A DNA stretch of 64,000 bases from Rugosimonospora sp040255525 (lineage in GTDB: Bacteria; Actinomycetota; Actinomycetes; Mycobacteriales; Micromonosporaceae): positions 1 to 64,000 of the forward strand of contig JBDZVD010000021.1 in assembly GCA_040255525.1 (NCBI GenBank). Reading direction: 5' to 3'. Below, piece after piece: positions 43,925-51,622 of this stretch (position 1 is its first letter; every line of letters begins with the position of its first letter). The position numbers were made by a program, and so were the translations under genes. The notes under the pieces are model-generated. The model was not told the origin of the DNA. It ran no database searches and was given only the letters and a program-made list of their open reading frames with translations.

Positions 43925-44809
43925 ATGCGCCTGGTGTCCCTGCTGCCCTCCGCGACCGAGATCGTCTACGCCCTCGGACTCGACGACCAGCTCGTCGGGG
44001 TGACGTTCGAGTGCGACCACCCGCCGGCCGCCCGGACCGACAAGGCCGTCGTGGTCGGCGGGCGGGACACCCGGAACATGAGTCCCAGCGAGATAGACGA
44101 CTACGTCAGGACCCAGCTGGGCGCCGGCGAAGACCTGTACACCCTGCACGCCGACGCGCTGTCCGGCCTCGACCCGGAGCTGATCCTCACCCAGGACCTG
44201 TGCCGGGTCTGCGCACTGCCCTCCGACCACGTGTCCGACGCCCTCGATTACCTCGGCTGCCGGGCCGACGTGCTGTCCCTCGACCCGTACACGCTGGACG
44301 AGGTCCTGGACACCATCCTCGCCGTCGGCGAGCGGGCCGGCGTACCGGAGCGGGCCGCGGCGCTGGTGGCCGGGCTGCGGGCCCGGCTGGCCGCGGTCGC
44401 CTCGGCAATCCGGGAACTGCCCCGGCCGCGGGTGGCCGTGGTGGAGTGGGTCGACCCGCCGTTCACCTCCGGCCACTGGGTACCCGACCTCGTACGGGCG
44501 GCCGGCGGGGAGCCGGTCGCCGCCCGGCCCGGTACCCGGTCGGCGCAGACCACCTGGCGGGAGTTCACCGACGCGGCACCCGACGTGGTCCTCGTGACAC
44601 CGTGCGGTTTCCACGTCGAGGGTGCCGCGCGGCAGGCGCGGACGATCGTCGACCGGTTCCCCGGCACGCCGGTGTGGGCGCTGGACGCGGACGGCATCGT
44701 GGTGCGCCCCGGCCCGCGCCTGGTCGACGGGGTCGAGGCCATCGCCGCGATCCTGCACCCCGGCGCCGTACCGGGGCCGCCGGCCGGCGCCGCGCTCCGG
44801 GTGGCGTAA
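43925..44809 (+). CDS. Cobalamin-binding (BtuF-like) protein without signal peptide
   Basis: Protein of 294 aa with the periplasmic-binding fold of BtuF/FecB-type receptors: MRLVSLLPSATEIVYALGL at the N-terminus, then DPELILTQDLCRVCALP and WVDPPFTSGHWVPDLVRAAG. No signal peptide or lipobox is present from the ATG at 43925 (after GGGAGG), so it should be cytosolic. Such proteins are commonly annotated cobalamin-binding, but their role is unclear. No ABC permease or ATPase lies nearby. It converges on the TetR gene. The 100-bp gap after it holds only a faint trace of an epoxide-hydrolase N-terminus on the other strand. Confidence 0.83.
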   Translation: MRLVSLLPSATEIVYALGLDDQLVGVTFECDHPPAARTDKAVVVGGRDTRNMSPSEIDDYVRTQLGAGEDLYTLHADALSGLDPELILTQDLCRVCALPSDHVSDALDYLGCRADVLSLDPYTLDEVLDTILAVGERAGVPERAAALVAGLRARLAAVASAIRELPRPRVAVVEWVDPPFTSGHWVPDLVRAAGGEPVAARPGTRSAQTTWREFTDAAPDVVLVTPCGFHVEGAARQARTIVDRFPGTPVWALDADGIVVRPGPRLVDGVEAIAAILHPGAVPGPPAGAALRVA

Positions 44810-44912
44810 CCCGCCCGGGTCATGAGGGCGTGCCAGACATCGGCGACCGGCGAGTACCCCGTCGGGCACGTGGATCGGCTCCGGCTCCAGCGGGAACGGC
44901 GGGCTCCCGGCG

Positions 44913-45617
44913 TCACCGTGTCGGTCGTGGCCGCAGTCCCGCCGTCCCGCTCGGCCTCCGGTCCCGGCCTTCCACAGAGACGTAGGTGCGCGGACCGAGC
45001 AGGGCGATCGACGCCTGGACCGCGACCTCGGTGATGTCGCCCATGCGCCCGCCGTCCTCGACCGTGATGGCGAACAGCTCGCGCAGGCCACCGAGCAACA
45101 TCACGGCCAGTTGGCGGGGCACCGGCCCGACTCCGACCGCGTGCCACTCGTCCGTGTCGCAGAGCGTCTGAATCATGGCGATGAACGCCTCCATCACGTC
45201 GCGATGGAGGTCGCGGGCCGCGGCACCGAGCGACGGTACGTCGCGGATCCAGCTCAACGTGATGGCCGGCGCGGACTCGGCGCCGCGGATCCACGCCTCG
45301 ATCGCCTGGCGGACCTGCAGCGCCCAGGGGGCGGCCGGGTCCACGGCGGCGGAGATGTGCCGCACGAGTTCGGCGTTCGCGTCGGTGAGCAGAGCGATGA
45401 AGCACGCCTCTTTGCTGGCGAAGTGCTCGTAGAAGGTCCGCCGTGAGGTCCGTGCCCGGCGGACGATGTCGGCCACCGTGGTGTTGCGGTAGCCGTCGGC
45501 GGCGATCGACGCGACCAGGCCGTCGAGCAGCCGCTGGCGGAACGTGCCCGCCTCGTCGGGCGCGGTCACCATCCCCTCGGGACGGCGCGGACCAGCCGCA
45601 GTCGTCACGAACGACAC
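44913..45617 (-). CDS. TetR family transcriptional regulator
   Basis: Repressor-type regulator of 234 aa. The TetR helix-turn-helix lies at about 28-70 (LLDGLVASIAADGYRNTTVA, DIVRRARTSRRTFYEHFASK), followed by an all-helical ligand domain. The C-terminal 15 residues (RPSGTAGLRPRPTR) look like a basic tail. I chose the GTG at 45617, which follows GGGAGG; an internal ATG (MVTAPDE) is an alternative. It is divergent from the P450 operon, with two GGTAC-based palindromes in the 90-bp gap, so it almost certainly controls that operon and itself. Confidence 0.92.
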   Translation of the reverse strand: MSFVTTAAGPRRPEGMVTAPDEAGTFRQRLLDGLVASIAADGYRNTTVADIVRRARTSRRTFYEHFASKEACFIALLTDANAELVRHISAAVDPAAPWALQVRQAIEAWIRGAESAPAITLSWIRDVPSLGAAARDLHRDVMEAFIAMIQTLCDTDEWHAVGVGPVPRQLAVMLLGGLRELFAITVEDGGRMGDITEVAVQASIALLGPRTYVSVEGRDRRPSGTAGLRPRPTR

Positions 45618-45650
45618 CCTAGCCCTCCCGTCCGGCCCCTTGAAACCGGA

Positions 45651-45692
45651 TGGTACTCCGGCGTACCGTGCGACTGGTACGTTCACGTACCA
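45651..45692. promoter_or_regulatory. Tandem TetR operators
   Basis: TGGTACGTTCACGTACCA at 45675-45692 is a perfect 18-bp palindrome (8-bp arms, TC centre). A second, weaker dyad built from the same half-site (GGTAC at 45652, GTACC at 45663) lies just upstream. Both fall between the TetR start and the P450 start. Confidence 0.75.
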
Positions 45693-45707
45693 CGCGGGAA
45701 GGTACCC

Positions 45708-47072
45708 ATGGCCACTGCGACGCTTCCTCCCGGGCCGTCCGGGCCGGCCGTTTTCCAGGCCATCTCCACCCTGACCGCGTCCCGCCGCCGGATGCGCCGA
45801 CTGCACCAGCGCTACGGCGACGCATTCAGCGTCCGGCTGCCCGCCGTCGACCACGCCCTGGTCATCAGCGATCCCGGCGAGGTCAGGCAGCTGTTCCAGA
45901 CCAGCCCCGACATCGTCGACAACGTCGGTCGCAACCTGGGCAGGGTGCTCGGCCCCGGCTCCCTGTTCGCCCTGAACGGCGAGGAGCACCACCGGCAGCG
46001 CAAGCTGCTGGTGCCGCCGTTCCACGGCCGGCGACTGGCGGCGTACGAGAAGATCGTCGAGGACGAGACGGTGCGGGAGCTCGCCACGTGGCCCCGGGAC
46101 GCGCCGTTGCCGGCGATGCCCTCGATGATGCGCATCACTCTGAGCGTCATCCTGCGTGCCGTGTTCGGCGCCGAAGGGGCCGAGTTCGGCCAGCTGCGCG
46201 AGCTGCTGCCCCGGATGGTCGCGCTCGGTTCCCGGCTGGCCTCGCTGCCGATCCCCGAGGTCGACCTGGGGTGGTGGAGCCCGTGGGGGCGGTTCCGCGC
46301 GATGCGCCGCCGCTACGACGCGATTGTGGAACGGTTGCTGGCCGGCGCCGCGCGGGACCCGCACCTCGACGAGCGCGACGACATCCTCGCCATGATGATG
46401 CAGAGCCGGTACGACGACGGCACCGCGATGAGCCACAGCGACATCGCCGACCAGCTGCTGACCCTGTTGTCCGCCGGCCACGAGACGACGGCGACGACGC
46501 TGGCCTGGACCATCGAGCGGCTGCGTCGCCACCCGGACGTGCTGGACGAACTCGTCGCCGAGGTGGACGCGGGCGGCGGCACGCTGCGCCAGGCGACGAT
46601 CATCGAGGTGCAGCGGACCCGGCCGGTCGTGGAGCTGGTCGGGCGCCAGGTGAGAGCCGAGAGCTTCCGGCTCGGCCGCTGGACGCTACCCCGCGGGTGC
46701 GCGATCATCGTCAGCATCACGCTCGTCCACGACAACGACGCGCTCTTCCCGCACGCGCGGGCGTTCGACCCGTCCCGGTTCCTGGACGCGAAGCCGGACC
46801 TGTACCAGTGGATCCCGTTCGGCGGCGGCACCCGGCGCTGCCTCGGCGCGGCGTTCGCGAACATGGAGATGAACGTGGTGCTGCGCACCCTGCTACGCGA
46901 CTACACACTGCTGCCCACGTCCGAACCGGCGGAGCGGCGGCATTCCCGGGGCATCGCCAACGCCCCGGCGAAGGGCGGCCTGGCGGTCGTCCACCCCCGG
47001 GCCGCGCGGCCGCGAGCCGCGGAGGCCGGCCACCCGACGACCCGCCACACGACCGCGGGAGGCCGGGCGTGA
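45708..47072 (+). CDS. Cytochrome P450
   Basis: Soluble haem monooxygenase of 454 aa. The I-helix oxygen-binding motif is AGHETT (256-261), the K-helix ExxR is Glu300-Arg303, and the haem ligand is Cys378 in FGGGTRRCLGAAF. The ATG at 45708 follows GGAAGG. Its TGA overlaps the GTG of the hydrolase gene, so the two are translationally coupled. Company with a Baeyer-Villiger-type monooxygenase, an SDR and a hydrolase suggests stepwise oxidation and ring or chain cleavage of a hydrophobic substrate such as a terpenoid, steroid or alkyl ketone. No ferredoxin is encoded nearby. The C-terminal 30 residues are Arg/Ala-rich. Confidence 0.95.
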   Translation: MATATLPPGPSGPAVFQAISTLTASRRRMRRLHQRYGDAFSVRLPAVDHALVISDPGEVRQLFQTSPDIVDNVGRNLGRVLGPGSLFALNGEEHHRQRKLLVPPFHGRRLAAYEKIVEDETVRELATWPRDAPLPAMPSMMRITLSVILRAVFGAEGAEFGQLRELLPRMVALGSRLASLPIPEVDLGWWSPWGRFRAMRRRYDAIVERLLAGAARDPHLDERDDILAMMMQSRYDDGTAMSHSDIADQLLTLLSAGHETTATTLAWTIERLRRHPDVLDELVAEVDAGGGTLRQATIIEVQRTRPVVELVGRQVRAESFRLGRWTLPRGCAIIVSITLVHDNDALFPHARAFDPSRFLDAKPDLYQWIPFGGGTRRCLGAAFANMEMNVVLRTLLRDYTLLPTSEPAERRHSRGIANAPAKGGLAVVHPRAARPRAAEAGHPTTRHTTAGGRA

Positions 47073-48112
47073 TACCTCACCAGCGGCCGCTTGACCGCGA
47101 CACCTCCTCCGCCGGCGCCGCTGGCGGCCCCACATCCCCACACCGGCCGCTTGACCGCGACACCTCCTCCGTCGGCGCCGCTGGCGGCCGGGTGACCGAG
47201 CGGGTCGTCGACGTGGGGCGGGGCATCCGGCTGGCCTGTGAGCAGATCGGCGACGCCGGCGCGCAGCCGCTTGTCCTGGTCGCCGGGCTGGGCCAGCAGT
47301 TGCACAGCTGGCCGACCGAGTTCTGCGAGCGGCTGGCCGGGCGCGGCTACCGGGTCGTCCGATTCGACAACCGGGACGCGGGCGCCTCGACGCACATGCG
47401 GTTCCGGCCCCGGCACCCGCTGGCGACCCTGGCCGGGCGCTGGCACCCGGACCAGTACGACCTGCACGACCTGGCCACCGACACGCTGGGGCTGATCGAC
47501 GCACTCGGCTACCGGCAACCGCACCTGGTCGGCATCTCGATGGGCGGCATGATCGCCCAATCGGTGGCGGCGCTGTGGCCCGACCGGGTACGCACCCTCA
47601 CCTCGATGATGTCGATGACCGGCGCGCGCGGCTCCGGGCGCCCGGCACTGTCCACCCTGCGGCTGCTGGCCGGCCGCCCCGCGCGCGGCCGGCAGGAATC
47701 GGCCGACCGGGCGGTACGGATGTTCCGGCACATCGGCTCGCGCGGCTTCCCGTTCGACGAGGCGTGGGTACGCGAGCTTGCCGGCCGGGCGTACGACCGG
47801 GATCCGTCCACCGGGGGCATCGGCCGCCAGCTCGCGGCGATCGTCCGCTCCGGCGACCGGACCGCGCAGCTGGCCGCGGTCACCGCGCCGACTCTGGTGA
47901 TCCACGGCGACCGCGATCGGATGGTCCACCCGAGCGGCGCGGTGGCCACCGCGCGGGCGATCCCCGGCGCCCGGCTGGAGACGATCCGCGGCCTCGGCCA
48001 CGACCTGCCGCGCGACGCCTGGCCGGTCCTGATCGACCTGATCGACACGCATGCCCGCCGGGGCGGGCAGCCCGAGCTGGCGGGGAGCGCGGATGCGCCG
48101 AGCACGTCCTGA
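47069..48112 (+). CDS. Alpha/beta hydrolase with N-terminal DRD repeat
   Basis: Cytosolic hydrolase of 347 aa. The fold starts near residue 45 (RVVDVGRGIRLACEQIGD). The oxyanion region is VLVAGLGQQLHSW, the nucleophile Ser is in LVGISMGGMIAQSV, and the late acid and base lie in LVIHGDRDRM and GLGHDLPRDAW. The GTG at 47069 overlaps the P450 stop (GTGA) and follows GGGAGG. Residues 5-41 are two copies of a repeat (RPLDRDTSS-GAAGG) with no counterpart in ordinary hydrolases, probably a disordered extension. It likely opens an ester or lactone formed by the monooxygenase of the same operon. Confidence 0.9.
   Translation: MIPHQRPLDRDTSSAGAAGGPTSPHRPLDRDTSSVGAAGGRVTERVVDVGRGIRLACEQIGDAGAQPLVLVAGLGQQLHSWPTEFCERLAGRGYRVVRFDNRDAGASTHMRFRPRHPLATLAGRWHPDQYDLHDLATDTLGLIDALGYRQPHLVGISMGGMIAQSVAALWPDRVRTLTSMMSMTGARGSGRPALSTLRLLAGRPARGRQESADRAVRMFRHIGSRGFPFDEAWVRELAGRAYDRDPSTGGIGRQLAAIVRSGDRTAQLAAVTAPTLVIHGDRDRMVHPSGAVATARAIPGARLETIRGLGHDLPRDAWPVLIDLIDTHARRGGQPELAGSADAPSTS
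47084..47189 (+). repeat. Two 46-bp copies of the N-terminal DRD coding repeat
   Basis: Copies at 47084-47129 and 47144-47189 are identical at 45 of 46 positions with a 60-bp period (20 codons). Each starts CGGCCGC and ends GCGGCC, so the ends are inverted repeats. Each encodes RPLDRDTSS-GAAGG. Relatives lie at 52487-52527 (35 of 41 identical) and 10124-10146. Confidence 0.85.
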
Positions 48113-48944
48113 GATCACCGGCCGCCCGGTAATGATCACCGGTGCGGCCTCGGGCATCGGCCGCAGCCTCGCCCAGCGGCTGTCCAGGCTGGGCTCGCCG
48201 GTAGCCCTCGCCGACGTGGACGAGGCCGGGCTCGCCGCGACCGCCGCCGGCCTCCCCGGCACGGTACTGACCCGGGTCCTCGACGTGGGCGACGCCGCCG
48301 ACGTGCTGCGGTTCGCCGGCGAGGTGCGCGGGTGGCTCCCGGCGCCGCTGGCCGCGGTGTTCAACAACGCCGGAGTCGCGCTGACCTCGACCGTGCTGGA
48401 CGCGGTGCCGGAGGACGACGACTGGCTGCATCGGACCAACTTCCACGGCGTGGTCAACGGCACCCGGGCGTTCCTGCCGCTCCTCGTCGACCAGGACGAC
48501 GGGGTGATCGTGAACACGTCCAGTGTCTTCGGGCTGGTCGGCATGCCCTACCAGAGCGCCTACTGCGCGGCGAAGTTCGCGGTCCGGGGCTTCACCGACT
48601 CGCTGCGGCAGGAGTTGCGCGGCACCGGCGTGCGGGCGGTCACCGTGCACCCCGGCGGCATCACCACGAACATCGCCCGCAACGCGCGGATGCGCAAGGA
48701 CCCGCGGGGCCTCGGGCGCACCCGGGAGCAGATGGCGGCGCAGTTCGAGGCGGCCACCCTGACCTCACCGGACCGGGCCGCCGCGATCATCCACCGCGGC
48801 GTCGAGCGCGGCAAGGCGCGGATCCTGGTCGGCCCGGACGCGTACCTGTTCGACGCGCTCGCCCGGATCGCGCCCACCCACTACTACAGCGTGATCGCCG
48901 GCCTGCAGTCCACGCTGGACAGCCGGCGCCGGGGGTCGCGGTGA
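48093..48944 (+). CDS. Short-chain dehydrogenase/reductase
   Basis: NAD(P)-dependent SDR of 283 aa. The cofactor loop is TGAASGIGRSLA, NNAG is present, the catalytic Ser lies in VNTSSVFGLVG, and YxxxK is YCAAK. The C-terminal part matches the group found next to flavin monooxygenases in mycobacterial mymA-like loci. The ATG at 48093 overlaps the hydrolase end by 20 bp and follows GGGGAG. Its stop overlaps the monooxygenase start (GTGA). It probably oxidises an alcohol to the ketone attacked by the monooxygenase. Confidence 0.93.
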   Translation: MRRARPEITGRPVMITGAASGIGRSLAQRLSRLGSPVALADVDEAGLAATAAGLPGTVLTRVLDVGDAADVLRFAGEVRGWLPAPLAAVFNNAGVALTSTVLDAVPEDDDWLHRTNFHGVVNGTRAFLPLLVDQDDGVIVNTSSVFGLVGMPYQSAYCAAKFAVRGFTDSLRQELRGTGVRAVTVHPGGITTNIARNARMRKDPRGLGRTREQMAAQFEAATLTSPDRAAAIIHRGVERGKARILVGPDAYLFDALARIAPTHYYSVIAGLQSTLDSRRRGSR

Positions 48945-50428
48945 CAACCACCACGGAGCACGTCGACGTACTCATCGTCGGCGCCGGCCTGTCCGGCATC
49001 GGCGCCGCGCACCACATCCAGTCGGCCTTCCCGGACCGGACCTACACCATCCTGGAGGCGCGCGAGGCCATCGGCGGCACCTGGGACCTGTTCCGCTACC
49101 CCGGAGTGCGGTCGGACTCGGACATGCACACGCTGGGGTACCGGTTCCGGCCGTGGACACAGGCCAAGGCCATCGCGGACGGACCGGCCATCCTGGACTA
49201 CGTGCGGGAGACCGCCGCCGAGGCCGGGATCGACCGGCACGTCCGCTTCGGCCACCGCGCGGTCCACGCGGAATGGTCCACGGTGGACGCCCGGTGGACC
49301 GTGGAGGCGGTGCACGGCGACCGGCGGGTACGGCTGACCACCGGGTTCCTGTACGTGTGCACCGGCTACTACCGGTACGACGCCGGGTACGTGCCGGACT
49401 TCCCGGGCATCCAACGGTTCGCCGGTACGGTGGTCCACCCGCAGTTCTGGCCCGAGGACCTGGACTACACGGGCAGGAAGATCGTGGTGATCGGCAGCGG
49501 CGCGACGGCGGTGACGCTCGTACCGGCGATGGCCGACCGGGCCGCGCACGTGACGATGCTCCAGCGCTCCCCCACGTACATCGCGTCCCGGCCGGGCGAG
49601 GACGTGCTCGCGAACCGGCTGCGGCGCACGCTCGGACCGCGCCGCGCATACCCGGTCACCCGCTGGAAGAACGTCCTTCTCGGTACGCTGTTCTACAAGC
49701 TGAGCCGCAGCCGCCCCCAGATGGTGCGGTCGGTGATCCGCAACGGCGCGATCCGGCAGCTGCCGCCGGGGTACGACGTCGACACCCACTTCAACCCCCG
49801 CTACCAGCCGTGGGACCAGCGGCTGTGCCTGGCGCCGGACGGCGATCTGTTCACCGCGATCCGGCAGGGCAAGGCGTCGGTGGTCACCGACCGGATCGCC
49901 GGGTTCACGCCCACCGGCCTGCGCCTGGAGTCGGGCGCCGAACTCGACGCGGACATCGTCGTCACCGCGACCGGGCTGCGGCTGCTGGCCTTCGGCGGCA
50001 TGGGGCTGGCCGTCGACGGCCACGACGTGACGCTGCGGGACACCATGGCGTACAAGACCATGATGCTGTCCGGCGTGCCGAACTTCGTGTTCACCATCGG
50101 GTACACGAACGCGTCCTGGACGCTGAAGGCCGACCTCGTCGCCGGGTACGTCGTCCGGCTGCTGCGCCACCTCGACACCCACGGGTACGACCAGTGCGTA
50201 CCCGCCCACGATCCCACCGTCACCCGCGTGCCGCTGCTGGACTTCCAGGCCGGCTACGTGCTGCGGTCGATCGACGAGTTCCCGCGGACCGGGTCACGGG
50301 CGCCGTGGCGCCTGGGCATGAGCTACCTGCACGACGTACTGAGCCTGCGGTACGGCCGGATCGACGACGGCACCCTGCGGTTCTCCCGCCGGCCGGCGCC
50401 CACCCCGGCGGCTCCACGGGCCGCCTGA
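48941..50428 (+). CDS. Baeyer-Villiger-type flavin monooxygenase
   Basis: FAD- and NADPH-dependent monooxygenase of 495 aa. The FAD loop is VLIVGAGLSGIGAAHH, followed by GGTWDLFRYPGVRSDSDM. The Baeyer-Villiger fingerprint F-x-G-x3-H-x3-W is present as FAGTVVHPQFWP, and the NADPH loop is VIGSGATAV. The GTG at 48941 overlaps the SDR stop (GTGA). It resembles MymA/EthA-type enzymes, which turn ketones into esters or lactones. That fits an operon order of P450, hydrolase, SDR and monooxygenase, where the hydrolase would open the product. Confidence 0.94.
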   Translation: MTTTTEHVDVLIVGAGLSGIGAAHHIQSAFPDRTYTILEAREAIGGTWDLFRYPGVRSDSDMHTLGYRFRPWTQAKAIADGPAILDYVRETAAEAGIDRHVRFGHRAVHAEWSTVDARWTVEAVHGDRRVRLTTGFLYVCTGYYRYDAGYVPDFPGIQRFAGTVVHPQFWPEDLDYTGRKIVVIGSGATAVTLVPAMADRAAHVTMLQRSPTYIASRPGEDVLANRLRRTLGPRRAYPVTRWKNVLLGTLFYKLSRSRPQMVRSVIRNGAIRQLPPGYDVDTHFNPRYQPWDQRLCLAPDGDLFTAIRQGKASVVTDRIAGFTPTGLRLESGAELDADIVVTATGLRLLAFGGMGLAVDGHDVTLRDTMAYKTMMLSGVPNFVFTIGYTNASWTLKADLVAGYVVRLLRHLDTHGYDQCVPAHDPTVTRVPLLDFQAGYVLRSIDEFPRTGSRAPWRLGMSYLHDVLSLRYGRIDDGTLRFSRRPAPTPAAPRAA

Positions 50429-50534
50429 GCGCGCCGGGCGCGCCGGCAACCCGCTCGGGCCACCGCCTCGCTGCCCCCGCGGGCCCCGCGATATCCGGTC
50501 GCGGGCGGCGGGGTGGAACTGGCAGGCTTCCCGT

Positions 50535-51092
50535 GTGGATCATGCGGTGAACCATGCGGTAAACCATGCGGAGGTGCTGCTGATCGGCGGCCGTGCCGGC
50601 GTAGGCAAGACCACGGTCGGGTGGGAGGTCTCCGCGCGGCTGCGCGCCGCCGCCGTTGCGCACGCGATCGTCGAGGGCGACTTCATGGGACAGGTGCACC
50701 CGGCACCGGACGCGGATCCGGACCGTTCGGCGATCGTCGAGCGCAACCTGACGGCCGTCTGGGCCAACTATCGCCGGCTCGGATGCCGCCGGCTCATCTA
50801 CACCAACACCCTCAGCGTGCTGCCCTCGAGCCAGGCCATGTTCCGCCGGGCGATGGGCGCCGACGTACGGATCGTCCGCGTGCTGCTCACCGCCGGGGAC
50901 GCGACGGTGGACGAACGCCTGGCGGCCCGGGAACTCGGCAGCGAACTGGAGCAGACGCGGGGCATCAGTGCCGCCAGGGCCCGGCTGCTGGACGAGCGGG
51001 TGGCGCCGGACACCGTCCGGATCGCGACCGATCGCCGGAGCGTCACGGACATCGCCCGCGACGTAGTGGCGGCCACCGGCTGGGAACGGTAG
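50535..51092 (+). CDS. P-loop nucleotide kinase-like protein
   Basis: Cytosolic protein of 185 aa with a Walker A motif (LLIGGRAGVGKTTVGWEVS, about 14-32) and the helical lid pattern of small kinases (VIVEGDFMGQVHP, LLTAGDATVDERLAARE). It resembles adenylylsulfate/gluconate-kinase-like AAA proteins; the substrate is unknown. The N-terminal residues DHAVNHAVNHAE come from three 12-bp repeats covering the GTG start at 50535. A GTG at 50574, after GCGGAG, could be the true start instead. No operon partner is evident. Confidence 0.8.
   Translation: MDHAVNHAVNHAEVLLIGGRAGVGKTTVGWEVSARLRAAAVAHAIVEGDFMGQVHPAPDADPDRSAIVERNLTAVWANYRRLGCRRLIYTNTLSVLPSSQAMFRRAMGADVRIVRVLLTAGDATVDERLAARELGSELEQTRGISAARARLLDERVAPDTVRIATDRRSVTDIARDVVAATGWER
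50538..50573 (+). repeat. Three 12-bp repeats at a start region
   Basis: GATCATGCGGTG, AACCATGCGGTA and AACCATGCGGAG follow one another in register directly after the GTG at 50535. Each carries ATG or GTG triplets, so copy number could shift the effective start. Confidence 0.7.
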
Positions 51093-51622
51093 CGCCGGTG
51101 TGCACCCGCGCCCGGCGCGCCGGGCGCGTCAGCCGGACCGGGGTGTACAGCCGCGGGTGCCCCTCGGCGGCGAAGGTCGGCAGGTCGATCGCCCGGGCGC
51201 GGAGGAGGCCCAGGTCCGCCAGCAGCCGGCTGCGCGCGTCGCGTGCCCGCACCCGCACGGCCGCGGCCGCCGGCCGGGCGGTACCCGCCCTTCTTCGATC
51301 GGGTCCCGCTCTGTTCCGGGTGGGCGGCGCCGTCCGGGCGGGCGACGCCGTCCGGGTGACCGCCGCCGCACCGCGCGTCGGAGCCGCCGAATCATCGGAG
51401 GACTGGCGCGGGAATCGACGGGCTGACCCGTGACACAGCCAACACGACCGTGTCCTGGGAGGGATCTGGACAGCTTATTCGGGCATGTGCGAGGCTGCGA
51501 GGCGTTCGTACATCGGATTAATCTGTGCGACGGCCGGCCGGTACGGGGACATCGCTTTGCCAGCGGAGCCGGGCGTGTTCGCCAGACAGGTCCAGCTGCC
51601 GCTGCGACGAGGGGACAACTCC
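51093..51622. other. Intergenic region before the sugar-acid module
   Basis: No convincing gene is seen in 530 bp. A minus-strand frame near 51130-51258 reads RLLADLGLLRARAIDLPTF and could be a remnant, but I do not recognise it. The right part probably holds the promoter of the sugar-acid operon, with a GATTAATC palindrome at 51516-51523 and a GACAC/GTGTC pair around 51440-51460. Confidence 0.45.
51516..51523. promoter_or_regulatory. AT-rich palindrome, candidate GntR/FadR-type operator
   Basis: GATTAATC, inside CATCGGATTAATCTGTG, is a conspicuous AT-rich dyad about 100 bp upstream of the FAH-family start. GntR-family regulators of sugar-acid genes often bind sites of this look. Confidence 0.4.

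Noticed and set aside
44815..44912. Trace of an epoxide-hydrolase N-terminal domain on the minus strand (EPIHVPDGVL, then DVWHALMTRAG in another frame)
   Set aside because: Only about 25 residues over two frames; too short to call a pseudogene with confidence.
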